From positions 62,001-126,000 of the forward strand of contig NC_046679.1 in assembly GCF_009870125.1 (NCBI RefSeq): a DNA stretch of 64,000 nucleotides, written 5' to 3'. The stretch is from Drosophila pseudoobscura. Lineage: Eukaryota > Arthropoda > Insecta > Diptera > Drosophilidae. Under the pieces are notes generated by a model, which was not told the origin of the DNA, made no database searches, and worked only from the letters and a program-made list of their open reading frames with translations. This document shows positions 1 to 10,327 of this stretch, piece after piece. Position 1 is the stretch's first letter; every line of letters starts with the position of its first letter. A program made the translations under genes and the position numbers.

Positions 1-829
1 GGGCGGTTATACGGGAGCAGGCATTTTCCCCTTCCCATCCCATCCCCTTACAACAGAGCAGCCAATACAAAAAGCACAGAGAAACATTAGACACGGGCCA
101 TTGCAAAACAACAACACACACAGCCACTAAACCAAACAGCCATTACAAATTCCATTGCCTACTTGTCGGTGCTGCTGCCCTCGGACCATTTTCATCTCAC
201 TCAATATTGGGGTGTGTGAAAGTGGAACCGGGGGTGAGAGCACCGGTAAATGACGATCGGCGATCGGGTCTCTCGAGTGTGGAGAGCATGGGAGTTGGCG
301 GACCCATGAGAGTTCCACCATGAACCTCGTCCAGGCCACTCTCATCTCATCCGCCCGCTCGAGAGGTCGCGATCGTCGGACGTAAATAAATTGAATTAAT
401 CGCCGTCGCCAATAAAATTGAGACTCTCATCTCATCCGCCCGCTCGAGAGGTCGCGATCGTCGGACGCAAAGTAATTGAATTAATCGCCGCTGCCAATAA
501 AATTGAGACTCTCATCTCATCCGCCCGCTCGAGAGGTTGTGATCGTCGGACGTGCCATCACCGTTTTTTCGTGTCGTCTTTGCCGTGTCGCCATTTGCGT
601 TGTGTTTTTCTGTGTTGCGCCCTGTTTTCTTTTTTGTGCTGTCTGTCGTGTGCCGTGCCGTGCTGTGCCGTGCCCCCCCCCGCTGACATGACAAAAAGTC
701 CCCTCCCCCCCACCACCACCGCTACTACTACTACCGACAAGCTTTCTGCTCCCCAATAAAAATTAACAATAATTTAGATACACAAACTAAATAGAAATAT
801 AAGAGTTACACAAACTAAATAGAGTTACA
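1..829 (+). mobile_element. GO0: 3' end of a gag-only (HeT-A-like) element, cut by the window edge
   Basis: This is the distal 3' UTR of a GO unit. It matches the stretch just before each later GO gag (for example 5030-5776 and 9989-10735). It contains an 85-bp tandem repeat (338-552), a C-rich stretch (about 660-720), an AATAAA (about 755) and the A-rich terminal minisatellite. No protein gene is supported here: the small ORFs on both strands differ between copies. The window starts just 3' of where the conserved TATAAAG lies in the other units. The boundary with GO1 is set by comparison with 30649-30700, where a GO 3' end is joined to unrelated sequence. Confidence 0.8.
338..552 (+). repeat. 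85-bp tandem repeat in GO0 3' UTR (2.5 copies)
   Basis: Copies begin at 338, 423 and 508, a period of 85. The last is a 45-nt core containing ctcgagaggt and gatcgtcggacg. Equivalent sites in the other GO units hold one or two cores, so copy number varies between elements. Confidence 0.9.
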
Positions 830-957
830 CAAACCAAATAGAAATACACAAACTAAATAGAGATACACAAACTAAATAGAAATATACACAAACTAAATAG
901 AGTTACACAAACTAAATAGAGTTACACAAACCAAATAGAAATACACAAACTAAATAG
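778..957 (+). repeat. Junction minisatellite GO0/GO1, about 9 copies of acacaaactaaatag
   Basis: A roughly 19-21 nt A-rich unit repeats nine times with variants (aaacta, aaacca; spacers aaat, agtt, agat). It lies where the upstream 3' end meets the downstream leader. Tag accumulation or slippage is inferred from variation between junctions. Confidence 0.85.
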
Positions 958-1076
958 AGACAAACTGTGTAAAGAGAAGAAAGTGCCAATAAATAAATTA
1001 AATACAAACACAAAGAACCAATTAAGTGCAACTAATTTAACAAACGGTAAAGGGACCAACACCAGCAACAACAACA

Positions 1077-3392
1077 ATGACGAAAGGAATGGCCAGACGA
1101 GGGTCGAACAGACGCCACAGCGACGGCGGCAGAGCGGCCCGCAGAGGCGCCCTAGCAGCAGCAGCAGCAGCCAACAACATCAACACAAACACCGCCAATA
1201 GCAGCAGCAGCAGCAGAGCCCTCGGCGCAGGCGCCAATACCAACACCAACGCCCCAGCCAATACAGAGCGACGTCGGCACAGTCACCCATCGTGTGAGTA
1301 CCCAGCCACTGCCATGGCCGACATATCCACGGCCACAGCCACTCCCCCCTCGAGCCCCATAAAAACACCAGCGCCAATACCAACAAAAATACCCACCGCA
1401 AATCCCGCAACCCCGCCAAATCCAAAAAACCCGCCAAATCAAAAGGGAAAGGCCGATAGGACGCCGCTCTCGCTGCCGCTTTTCCCGCCTCTCACGCTCT
1501 CGAACATCCAAAACCGTTCGGGAGTAACGGGAGAGGGAGAAGACGGAGGAGAGCCGGCAAACCGACGCGCAGGAGCAGAGCGCCAAATCGGCCAACGGGC
1601 AGCTACACATACACACACGAACGGATCGAACCTGTTGCGAGTCGAACTTGGTTCGAGCTCGAGCAGCGGGTCGATCCGAGCCATAGCCCAGCCAGCACAA
1701 ATACAACGACAAACAGCAACAAATACACAACCACAAACACAACCACAATCACAGCCAATCCCACCAACACCAAAACGACGCCGCGCCCTCATCGATAGTG
1801 GGAGTGACGATGAGGATGTGGCTGAGACAAAGCAGGCCAGACGACGGGGCCGCCATCACCACCATCACCAGCAGCGGCTGCCAATCAAAAGGCCTATTAA
1901 GAAGAGGCAAACGATGGAGGAGCTGGAGGCCATTGTCCAGGAGCAGCTGAGGCAGCACGAGCTGCGGCAGCAACAACAGAGGCAGCAGAAACGGAAAACG
2001 AATACAGCCAACACCAACACAGTTGCCGATCCTGCTGCCCTGCCGCAATCTGCCCAACCAACACATGCCCCTGCCCCTGCCTCTGCCTCTGCTACTACTA
2101 ATACTAATACTGACAATATCAATACAAATAATGACGCCAACGCAATTACAAATACAAACACCAACACCGTCACCGCCACTAACACCAGCACCAACGCCAT
2201 AACAAACACAACTACTGCCACTCCCAATACACACACCCTTGCCATTGCCAATGACATCCGGCACGGCGAGTTCGGGCATCAGCCTGTGGAGGACAGAGGG
2301 CTGAGGATCCTCATCCGAGGTCTTCCTCATTCCACGCCCTCTGTCTGGTTCCGGGACTGCATGCAGGCCGAGGGGTACACGGTCCGGTATAGTCGGGCGA
2401 TCACCGATCGATTTGATCGCAGCCGCCAATTCAACCTCTTCGAGGCTGAGATTGCCCCCAAACCGGACCGTGGCCAATACGAGGTGTTGAGGCTGCGACG
2501 CCTGGGTGGGAGGCCCGTCACGGTTGAGAGACTTGGAGTCTCCCGTGACCCTGCCCAGTGCCATCGATGTCAGGTGTTTGGCCACACCCGCGCATATTGT
2601 AGACGAGCTGCTGTTTGCATGAAATGCGCGGGTGGGCACCTGACGACGGAGTGCAGCAAGCCAAGGGCTGCAAATCCCAAATGCGCCAACTGCCAGGGCG
2701 CTCACATCAGCTCATACAAGGGATGCCCATCCTTTAAGGCAGCCAGGCAGCGGCTCCTGGCCCACAGGGTCGCCAGGGAGGAGGAGCGTCGGAGACAGCA
2801 GCCACAGCCAAGCCAACAGCAACACCAGCCAATACAACGTCGCCAGCAGCAGCCACATCTACAGCCATTCCCAAATCGGCAGCAGCAACGCCAACACCAA
2901 CCGGATCGGCAGCATCGGCAGCAGCATCGGTATGGCGACCAACATCCCCAGCCATCGACCAGGGGGCGCCAATACCAAAGGGTCCAGCCGATGCAGCCGA
3001 TCCCAGATCGTGCTCCGACGCCACGCCAACACCAGCAACAGCAGCGGCCAGCAGCTCAGTGCGATGGGAGCTGTGCCCATAATCTGAAAAGATATGCGGG
3101 AAAAATTAGAGAGCTGGAGGAAAAGCTGGCAGCAATTACAACACAATTGACAAACCTGCTGCAGGCAAGGGACGAGAGCACGGGAGGAGTGCCGCTACTT
3201 CGGACAACAGCAGCAGCAGCAGCATCCACACAGCCATCACCAAGACCAGCACCAAATACGCATCATGACGCCGCAGCCATATCGGACTCTGAATCCGATA
3301 TGGACTGCGCAGCAATTGATGACGAGGATGACGACGAATGGACCGACCACGATCCATTCGACGAGGTGGATGGCCTGGGCGGTGCCTACTGA
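1077..3392 (+). CDS. gag: GO1 Gag (HeT-A-like, 771 aa)
   Basis: RNA-binding Gag of a telomeric non-LTR element; HeT-A-type Gags bind the element RNA and take it to chromosome ends (family knowledge). Regions seen: Arg/Ala/Ser-rich N-terminus (1-100); basic PKRRR near 231 followed by an acidic stretch and a His run (about 259-263), a possible nuclear-localisation region; Gln-rich helix (275-310); Thr/Asn repeats (310-400); PRE_C2HC-like core starting at RILIRG (about 407-470); zinc knuckles CX2CX4HX4C (495-508), CX2CX3HX4C (514-526) and CX2CX3HX6C (536-550); Gln/His/Pro-rich linker (570-650); leucine-rich coiled coil (669-700); acidic C-terminus. The ATG at 1077 is conserved in all six copies. 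No pol follows. Confidence 0.93.
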   Translation: MTKGMARRGSNRRHSDGGRAARRGALAAAAAANNINTNTANSSSSSRALGAGANTNTNAPANTERRRHSHPSCEYPATAMADISTATATPPSSPIKTPAPIPTKIPTANPATPPNPKNPPNQKGKADRTPLSLPLFPPLTLSNIQNRSGVTGEGEDGGEPANRRAGAERQIGQRAATHTHTNGSNLLRVELGSSSSSGSIRAIAQPAQIQRQTATNTQPQTQPQSQPIPPTPKRRRALIDSGSDDEDVAETKQARRRGRHHHHHQQRLPIKRPIKKRQTMEELEAIVQEQLRQHELRQQQQRQQKRKTNTANTNTVADPAALPQSAQPTHAPAPASASATTNTNTDNINTNNDANAITNTNTNTVTATNTSTNAITNTTTATPNTHTLAIANDIRHGEFGHQPVEDRGLRILIRGLPHSTPSVWFRDCMQAEGYTVRYSRAITDRFDRSRQFNLFEAEIAPKPDRGQYEVLRLRRLGGRPVTVERLGVSRDPAQCHRCQVFGHTRAYCRRAAVCMKCAGGHLTTECSKPRAANPKCANCQGAHISSYKGCPSFKAARQRLLAHRVAREEERRRQQPQPSQQQHQPIQRRQQQPHLQPFPNRQQQRQHQPDRQHRQQHRYGDQHPQPSTRGRQYQRVQPMQPIPDRAPTPRQHQQQQRPAAQCDGSCAHNLKRYAGKIRELEEKLAAITTQLTNLLQARDESTGGVPLLRTTAAAAASTQPSPRPAPNTHHDAAAISDSESDMDCAAIDDEDDDEWTDHDPFDEVDGLGGAY

Positions 3393-3933
3393 CGTGCCCA
3401 ATCGTCGTTCCCGAGACAGCCACTGCAATGAGGAGAAAGACGTCAATACAGACAACAACGAAAAACGGCCAAAACAGACGAAATCCACACGTACCTGCCA
3501 ATCAACAGACAGAGCTGACCATCAAGAAGCTGCCTCGCCACCAATACTGACAATTCCTGCCAAATGGGCGGAAAAGGAGGCCCCTTTTTGATGGCGCTGC
3601 CACCACACCATGGCCGCGACGTCAGCAGCCATTCCAACGACGATGCAGATGCTGACGCCTGTTGCCGCTCCATTGGGTCACACCCGTCTCTCACGCCAAT
3701 TATGTGAGGGCGGGATGGCCTGGTGTGGGGCCGCCGGACGCCAGCAAATCCTGCAAAAGAAGGATGACCATGAAGGAGGCTGCCAATAAAAGCACAAATA
3801 CTCACCTGCAAACGTCTTCACGCCAACACCAACCAGACAAGGGTCGCCAGCAACAACATCCAAATGACAACAAGTACCTGCAAATAAACTCATATTAAAA
3901 ACCAAAGCCAAAGCAAACACCTCATCTGGATGG

Positions 3934-4190
3934 CCGGACCAGCAGCCATTCAAAACGCAAATACAAACTGATGACGAACGTGGCCGAGGAGGCCAGGCCA
4001 ATCCAACTGGCAGCGCATCCTGGTGGCCGGACCAGCAGCCACTCGGATGCGGCCAATCAACAAAATCGACAACGCATCCTGGTGGCCGGACCAGCAGCCA
4101 CTTTGATGCGGCCAATAACACAAATCGATGGCATCACATTTCAATGCCAATGCCAATGCCAACGACAATGCAGTTGGGTGGCCGGACCAG
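3934..4190 (+). repeat. GGCCGGACCAG repeat cluster in GO1 3' UTR
   Basis: CCGGACCAG occurs at 3934, 4027, 4086 and 4182. Two of these lie in a 59-bp direct repeat (gcatcctggtggcc at 4015 and 4074). The same 9-mer occurs twice in GP 3' UTRs. Equivalent clusters lie in GO2-GO6; GO6 lacks the first copy. Confidence 0.85.
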
Positions 4191-4730
4191 TGCCACTCGA
4201 GTGCAGCAGCCAACACCTACCAGCGACAGATGCAACGTGGGCGGCCGGAACAGAGCCGCTCGCCAACAACACCATCAGAGCCCACGATGCACGCCAATCC
4301 CAAGTCCAGCCATCGCCACTACAGATCCAGATGGTGCCACTAATTCTGCACAGGGGGACAACGGAGCCGGCCGGTATGCGGCGCAATGTTCTGCATTGCG
4401 TTTGCCATGCTGGCCGGTGCTTTGTTGTAGTTGTCCTCTTGCTAAAAATAAATGATATTTAAGTATGTTTATTGTTGTGTAAATGTATTGTAATTATTGT
4501 TTGTTTTACCTTGTACATATCTCTGTAGTTTTGTAGTCCTTATTTGTAGTAATTGTAGATAGATTGTCCTTAGCTGTAATGTAATTTAATTAATTTTAGT
4601 TATTTATTCTAGCATATTTACCTTTCCTCTTCTTCTCCTTCTTTCCCAACTATCACCCATTCCCAAATACCTGACAAGTGGCAACGCCATTAATGACCAA
4701 AATATACCACGCCAATTAGGAAAATACCGC

Positions 4731-4796
4731 GCCGATAACACACAAAAAGCCATTTCAAATTCAAATGCATTTATCAATGCCAAGTGTGTTATCGGC
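4731..4796 (+). other. 13-bp inverted repeat (stem-loop) in GO1 3' UTR
   Basis: gccgataacacac (4731-4743) is the exact reverse complement of 4784-4796, with a 40-nt A/T-rich loop. At least 12 bp of both arms is kept in all six GO 3' UTRs. Confidence 0.8.
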
Positions 4797-4995
4797 CGCC
4801 AACTTCGGCAATTTACGCCCAGCAAATTACACATTCACCCCCACCCACCCAATTCAAATGCCACTAAAGACAAAATGAGGCTGAGCAGGATCAAAATTAA
4901 CACTGCCAGCCATCGCCATTCTGCCACACGCCCCAACAAAGCCACTTCAACCCCCACAAGATGCTATGCGGTCGTCTCTTCGGAGCTACACGCGC

Positions 4996-5023
4996 CCGGA
5001 TCGTAAGATCCGGAAGTATAAAG
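4996..5023 (+). promoter_or_regulatory. Hairpin plus TATA-like box, candidate internal promoter (GO1)
   Basis: CCGGATC-GTAA-GATCCGG is a perfect 7-bp hairpin, followed by TATAAAG at 5017-5023. The block is conserved in every GO 3' UTR. HeT-A is known to carry a promoter in its 3' UTR that serves the downstream neighbour; the role here is inferred. Confidence 0.45.
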
Positions 5024-5368
5024 TATCCGGGCGGTTATACGGGAGCAGGCATTTTCCCCTTCCCATCCCATCCCCTTGACAACAGAGCAGCCACTACAAG
5101 AAAGCACAGAAAAACATAAGACATGAGCCATTTGCCAACAACAACACACACAGCCACTAAAACAAACAGCCATTGCAAATTTCCATTGCCTACTTGTCGG
5201 TGCTGCTGCCCTCGGACCATTTTCATCTCACTCAATATTGGGGTGTGTGAAAGTGGAACCGGGGGTGAGAGCACCGGTAAATGACGATCGGCGATCGGGT
5301 CTCTCGAGTGTGGAGAGCATGGGAGTTGGCGGACACATGAGTGTTCCTCCATGAACCTCGTCCAGGCC

Positions 5369-5498
5369 ACTCTCATCTCATCCGCCCGCTCGAGAGGTCG
5401 CGATCGTCGGACGTAAATAAATTGAATTAATCGCCGTCGCCAATAAAATTGAGACTCTCATCTCATCCGCCCGCTCGAGAGGTTGTGATCGTCGGACG
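5369..5498 (+). repeat. 85-bp tandem repeat in GO1 3' UTR (1.5 copies)
   Basis: Cores begin at 5369 and 5454 (period 85). There are two cores here, against three in GO0 and one in GO4. Confidence 0.88.
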
Positions 5499-5724
5499 TG
5501 CCATCACCGTTTTTTTTCGTGTCGTCTTTGCCGTGTCGCCATTTCCGTTGTGTTTTTCTGTGTTGCGCCCTGTTTTTCTTTTTGTGCTGTCTGTCGTGTG
5601 CCGTGCCGTGCTGTGCCGTGCCCCCCCCGCTGACATGACAAAAAGTCCCTCCCCCCCCACCACCACCGCTACTACTACTACCGACAAGCTTTCTGCTCCC
5701 CAATAAAATTTAACAATAATTTAG

Positions 5725-5916
5725 ATACACAAACTAAATAGAAATATACACAAACTAAATAGAGTTACACAAACTAAATAGAGTTACACAAACCAAATAG
5801 AAATACACAAACTAAATAGAGATACACAAACTAAATAGAAATATACACAAACTAAATAGAGTTACACAAACTAAATAGAGTTACACAAACCAAATAGAAA
5901 TACACAAACTAAATAG
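5725..5916 (+). repeat. Junction minisatellite GO1/GO2, about 10 copies
   Basis: Tandem acacaaactaaatag-type units. They include a higher-order pattern (agtt, agtt, aaat, agat, aaat spacers) that is largely shared with the GO0/GO1 junction. Confidence 0.85.
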
Positions 5917-6035
5917 AGACAAACTGTGTAAAGAGAAGAAAGTGCCAATAAATAAATTAAATACAAACACAAAGAACCAATTAAGTGCAACTAATTTAAC
6001 AAACGGTAAAGGGACCAACACCAGCAACAACAACA

Positions 6036-8351
6036 ATGACGAAAGGAATGGCCAGACGAGGGTCGAACAGACGCCACAGCGACGGCGGCAGAGCGGCCCG
6101 CAGAGGCGCCCTAGCAGCAGCAGCAGCAGCCAACAACATCAACACAAACACCGCCAATAGCAGCAGCAGCAGCAGAGCCCTCGGCGCAGGCGCCAATACC
6201 AACACCAACGCCCCAGCCAATACAGAGCGACGTCGGCACAGTCACCCATCGTGTGAGTACCCAGCCACTGCCATGGCCGACATATCCACGGCCACAGCCA
6301 CTCCCCCCTCGAGCCCCATAAAAACACCAGCGCCAATACCAACAAAAATACCCACCGCAAATCCCGCAACCCCGCCAAATCCAAAAAACCCGCCAAACGC
6401 AAAGGGAAAGGCCGATAGGACGCCGCTCTCGCTGCCGCTTTTCCCGCCTCTCACGCTCTCGAACATCCAAAACCGTTCGGGAGTAACGGGAGAGGGAGAA
6501 GACGGAGGAGAGCCGGCAAACCGACGCGCAGGAGCAGAGCGCCAAATCGGCCAACGGGCAGCTACACATACACACACGAACGGATCGAACCTGTTGCGAG
6601 TCGAACTTGGTTCGAGCTCGAGCAGCGGGTCGATCCGAGCCATAGCCCAGCCAGCACAAATACAACGACAAACAGCAACAAATACACAACCACAAACACA
6701 ACCACAATCACAGCCAATCCCACCAACACCAAAACGACGCCGCGCCCTCATCGATAGTGGGAGTGACGATGAGGATGTGGCTGAGACAAAGCAGGCCAGA
6801 CGACGGGGCCGCCATCACCACCATCACCAGCAGCGGCTGCCAATCAAAAGGCCTATTAAGAAGAGGCAAACGATGGAGGAGCTGGAGGCCATTGTCCAGG
6901 AGCAGCTGAGGCAGCACGAGCTGCGGCAGCAACAACAGAGGCAGCAGAAACGGAAAACGAATACAGCCAACACCAACACAGTTGCCGATCCTGCTGCCCT
7001 GCCGCAATCTGCCCAACCAACACATGCCCCTGCCCCTGCCTCTGCCTCTGCTACTACTAATACTAATACTGACAATATCAATACAAATAATGACGCCAAC
7101 GCAATTACAAATACAAACACCAACACCGTCACCGCCACTAACACCAGCACCAACGCCATAACAAACACAACTACTGCCACTCCCAATACACACACCCTTG
7201 CCATTGCCAATGACATCCGGCACGGCGAGTTCGGGCATCAGCCTGTGGAGGACAGAGGGCTGAGGATCCTCATCCGAGGTCTTCCTCATTCCACGCCCTC
7301 TGTCTGGTTCCGGGACTGCATGCAGGCCGAGGGGTACACGGTCCGGTATAGTCGGGCGATCACCGATCGATTTGATCGCAGCCGCCAATTCAACCTCTTC
7401 GAGGCTGAGATTGCCCCCAAACCGGACCGTGGCCAATACGAGGTGTTGAGGCTGCGACGCCTGGGTGGGAGGCCCGTCACGGTTGAGAGACTTGGAGTCT
7501 CCCGTGACCCTGCCCAGTGCCATCGATGTCAGGTGTTTGGCCACACCCGCGCATATTGTAGACGAGCTGCTGTTTGCATGAAATGCGCGGGTGGGCACCT
7601 GACGACGGAGTGCAGCAAGCCAAGGGCTGCAAATCCCAAATGCGCCAACTGCCAGGGCGCTCACATCAGCTCATACAAGGGATGCCCATCCTTTAAGGCA
7701 GCCAGGCAGCGGCTCCTGGCCCACAGGGTCGCCAGGGAGGAGGAGCGTCGGAGACAGCAGCCACAGCCAAGCCAACAGCAACACCAGCCAATACAACGTC
7801 GCCAGCAGCAGCCACATCTACAGCCATTCCCAAATCGGCAGCAGCAACGCCAACACCAACCGGATCGGCAGCATCGGCAGCAGCATCGGTATGGCGACCA
7901 ACATCCCCAGCCATCGACCAGGGGGCGCCAATACCAAAGGGTCCAGCCGATGCAGCCGATCCCAGATCGTGCTCCGACGCCACGCCAACACCAGCAACAG
8001 CAGCGGCCAGCAGCTCAGTGCGATGGGAGCTGTGCCCATAATCTGAAAAGATATGCGGGAAAAATTAGAGAGCTGGAGGAAAAGCTGGCAGCAATTACAA
8101 CACAATTGACAAACCTGCTGCAGGCAAGGGACGAGAGCACGGGAGGAGTGCCGCTACTTCGGACAACAGCAGCAGCAGCAGCATCCACACAGCCATCACC
8201 AAGACCAGCACCAAATACGCATCATGACGCCGCAGCCATATCGGACTCTGAATCCGATATGGACTGCGCAGCAATTGATGACGAGGATGACGACGAATGG
8301 ACCGACCACGATCCATTCGACGAGGTGGATGGCCTGGGCGGTGCCTACTGA
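6036..8351 (+). CDS. gag: GO2 Gag (HeT-A-like, 771 aa)
   Basis: Same protein as GO1 Gag except that a Gln is Ala in the Asn-Pro-Pro-Asn-x-Lys-Gly stretch near residue 121, a codon that is caa in GO1 and gca here. All three zinc knuckles (about 495-550), the PRE_C2HC-like core (about 407-470) and the coiled coil (669-700) are intact, so it should be functional. Start ATG is conserved with the other copies. As in GO1, the protein lacks the extra RRM-like half-domain found before this core in the GP Gags; Thr/Asn repeats occupy that place. No pol ORF follows before the next element. Confidence 0.93.
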   Translation: MTKGMARRGSNRRHSDGGRAARRGALAAAAAANNINTNTANSSSSSRALGAGANTNTNAPANTERRRHSHPSCEYPATAMADISTATATPPSSPIKTPAPIPTKIPTANPATPPNPKNPPNAKGKADRTPLSLPLFPPLTLSNIQNRSGVTGEGEDGGEPANRRAGAERQIGQRAATHTHTNGSNLLRVELGSSSSSGSIRAIAQPAQIQRQTATNTQPQTQPQSQPIPPTPKRRRALIDSGSDDEDVAETKQARRRGRHHHHHQQRLPIKRPIKKRQTMEELEAIVQEQLRQHELRQQQQRQQKRKTNTANTNTVADPAALPQSAQPTHAPAPASASATTNTNTDNINTNNDANAITNTNTNTVTATNTSTNAITNTTTATPNTHTLAIANDIRHGEFGHQPVEDRGLRILIRGLPHSTPSVWFRDCMQAEGYTVRYSRAITDRFDRSRQFNLFEAEIAPKPDRGQYEVLRLRRLGGRPVTVERLGVSRDPAQCHRCQVFGHTRAYCRRAAVCMKCAGGHLTTECSKPRAANPKCANCQGAHISSYKGCPSFKAARQRLLAHRVAREEERRRQQPQPSQQQHQPIQRRQQQPHLQPFPNRQQQRQHQPDRQHRQQHRYGDQHPQPSTRGRQYQRVQPMQPIPDRAPTPRQHQQQQRPAAQCDGSCAHNLKRYAGKIRELEEKLAAITTQLTNLLQARDESTGGVPLLRTTAAAAASTQPSPRPAPNTHHDAAAISDSESDMDCAAIDDEDDDEWTDHDPFDEVDGLGGAY

Positions 8352-9689
8352 CGTGCCCAATCGTCGTTCCCGAGACAGCCACTGCAATGAGGAGAAAGAC
8401 GTCAATACAGACAACAACGAAAAACGGCCAAAACAGACGAAATCCACACGTACCTGCCAATCAACAGACAGAGCTGACCATCAAGAAGCTGCCTCGCCAC
8501 CAATACTGACAATTCCTGCCAAATGGGCGGAAAAGGAGGCCCCTTTTTGATGGCGCTGCCACCACACCATGGCCGCGACGTCAGCAGCCATTCCAACGAC
8601 GATGCAGATGCTGACGCCTGTTGCCGCTCCATTGGGTCACACCCGTCTCTCACGCCAATTATGTGAGGGCGGGATGGCCTGGTGTGGGGCCGCCGGACGC
8701 CAGCAAATCCTGCAAAAGAAGGATGACCATGAAGGAGGCTGCCAATAAAAGCACAAATACTCACCTGCAAACGTCTTCACGCCAACACCAACCAGACAAG
8801 GGTCGCCAGCAACAACATCCAAATGACAACAAGTACCTGCAAATAAACTCATATTAAAAACCAAAGCCAAAGCAAACACCTCATCTGGATGGCCGGACCA
8901 GCAGCCATTCAAAACGCAAATACAAACTGATGACGAACGTGGCCGAGGAGGCCAGGCCAATCCAACTGGCAGCGCATCCTGGTGGCCGGACCAGCAGCCA
9001 CTCGGATGCGGCCAATCAACAAAATCGACAACGCATCCTGGTGGCCGGACCAGCAGCCACTTTGATGCGGCCAATAACACAAATCGATGGCATCACATTT
9101 CAATGCCAATGCCAATGCCAACGACAATGCAGTTGGGTGGCCGGACCAGTGCCACTCGAGTGCAGCAGCCAACACCTACCAGCGACAGATGCAACGTGGG
9201 CGGCCGGAACAGAGCCGCTCGCCAACAACACCATCAGAGCCCACGATGCACGCCAATCCCAAGTCCAGCCATCGCCACTACAGATCCAGATGGTGCCACT
9301 AATTCTGCACAGGGGGACAACGGAGCCGGCCGGTATGCGGCGCAATGTTCTGCATTGCGTTTGCCATGCTGGCCGGTGCTTTGTTGTAGTTGTCCTCTTG
9401 CTAAAAATAAATGATATTTAAGTATGTTTATTGTTGTGTAAATGTATTGTAATTATTGTTTGTTTTACCTTGTACATATCTCTGTAGTTTTGTAGTCCTT
9501 ATTTGTAGTAATTGTAGATAGATTGTCCTTAGCTGTAATGTAATTTAATTAATTTTAGTTATTTATTCTAGCATATTTACCTTTCCTCTTCTTCTCCTTC
9601 TTTCCCAACTATCACCCATTCCCAAATACCTGACAAGTGGCAACGCCATTAATGACCAAAATATACCACGCCAATTAGGAAAATACCGC

Positions 9690-9755
9690 GCCGATAACAC
9701 ACAAAAAGCCATTTCAAATTCAAATGCATTTATCAATGCCAAGTGTGTTATCGGC
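9690..9755 (+). other. 13-bp inverted repeat in GO2 3' UTR
   Basis: Arms 9690-9702 and 9743-9755, identical to GO1. Confidence 0.8.
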
Positions 9756-9954
9756 CGCCAACTTCGGCAATTTACGCCCAGCAAATTACACATTCACCCC
9801 CACCCACCCAATTCAAATGCCACTAAAGACAAAATGAGGCTGAGCAGGATCAAAATTAACACTGCCAGCCATCGCCATTCTGCCACACGCCCCAACAAAG
9901 CCACTTCAACCCCCACAAGATGCTATGCGGTCGTCTCTTCGGAGCTACACGCGC

Positions 9955-9982
9955 CCGGATCGTAAGATCCGGAAGTATAAAG
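9955..9982 (+). promoter_or_regulatory. Hairpin (GTAA loop) plus TATA-like box in GO2 3' UTR
   Basis: CCGGATC-GTAA-GATCCGG at 9955-9972, then TATAAAG. Same layout as GO1. Confidence 0.45.
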
Positions 9983-10327
9983 TATCCGGGCGGTTATACG
10001 GGAGCAGGCATTTTCCCCTTCCCATCCCATCCCCTTGACAACAGAGCAGCCACTACAAGAAAGCACAGAAAAACATAAGACATGAGCCATTTGCCAACAA
10101 CAACACACACAGCCACTAAAACAAACAGCCATTGCAAATTTCCATTGCCTACTTGTCGGTGCTGCTGCCCTCGGACCATTTTCATCTCACTCAATATTGG
10201 GGTGTGTGAAAGTGGAACCGGGGGTGAGAGCACCGGTAAATGACGATCGGCGATCGGGTCTCTCGAGTGTGGAGAGCATGGGAGTTGGCGGACACATGAG
10301 TGTTCCTCCATGAACCTCGTCCAGGCC

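Larger units (their letters stand above)
830..5776 (+). mobile_element. GO1: complete gag-only telomeric retrotransposon
   Basis: The order is: A-rich leader, gag (1077-3392), then a 3' UTR of about 2.38 kb. The 3' UTR has no conserved ORF. It holds repeats around GGCCGGACCAG (3934-4190), an A/T-rich stretch (4440-4620), a 13-bp inverted repeat (4731-4796), a hairpin next to TATAAAG (4996-5023), an 85-bp repeat (5369-5498), an AATAAA near 5702 and the terminal minisatellite. There is no reverse transcriptase, so the element must be non-autonomous. Organisation matches HeT-A (family knowledge); the copy is nearly identical to GO2. Confidence 0.85.

Noticed and set aside
338..552. CRISPR-like array
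   Set aside because: Direct tandem repeats with no unique spacers, in a eukaryotic retrotransposon UTR.
1749..2705. Long minus-strand ORF (318 aa) opposite GO gag
   Set aside because: Intact in GO1, GO2, GO5 and GO6 but split in GO3 and GO4. Its composition mirrors the repeats of gag on the other strand. A shadow of a low-complexity coding strand.
3678..4121. ORFs on both strands in GO 3' UTR (100-160 aa)
   Set aside because: Not conserved in frame between the two 3' UTR types. No recognisable domain.
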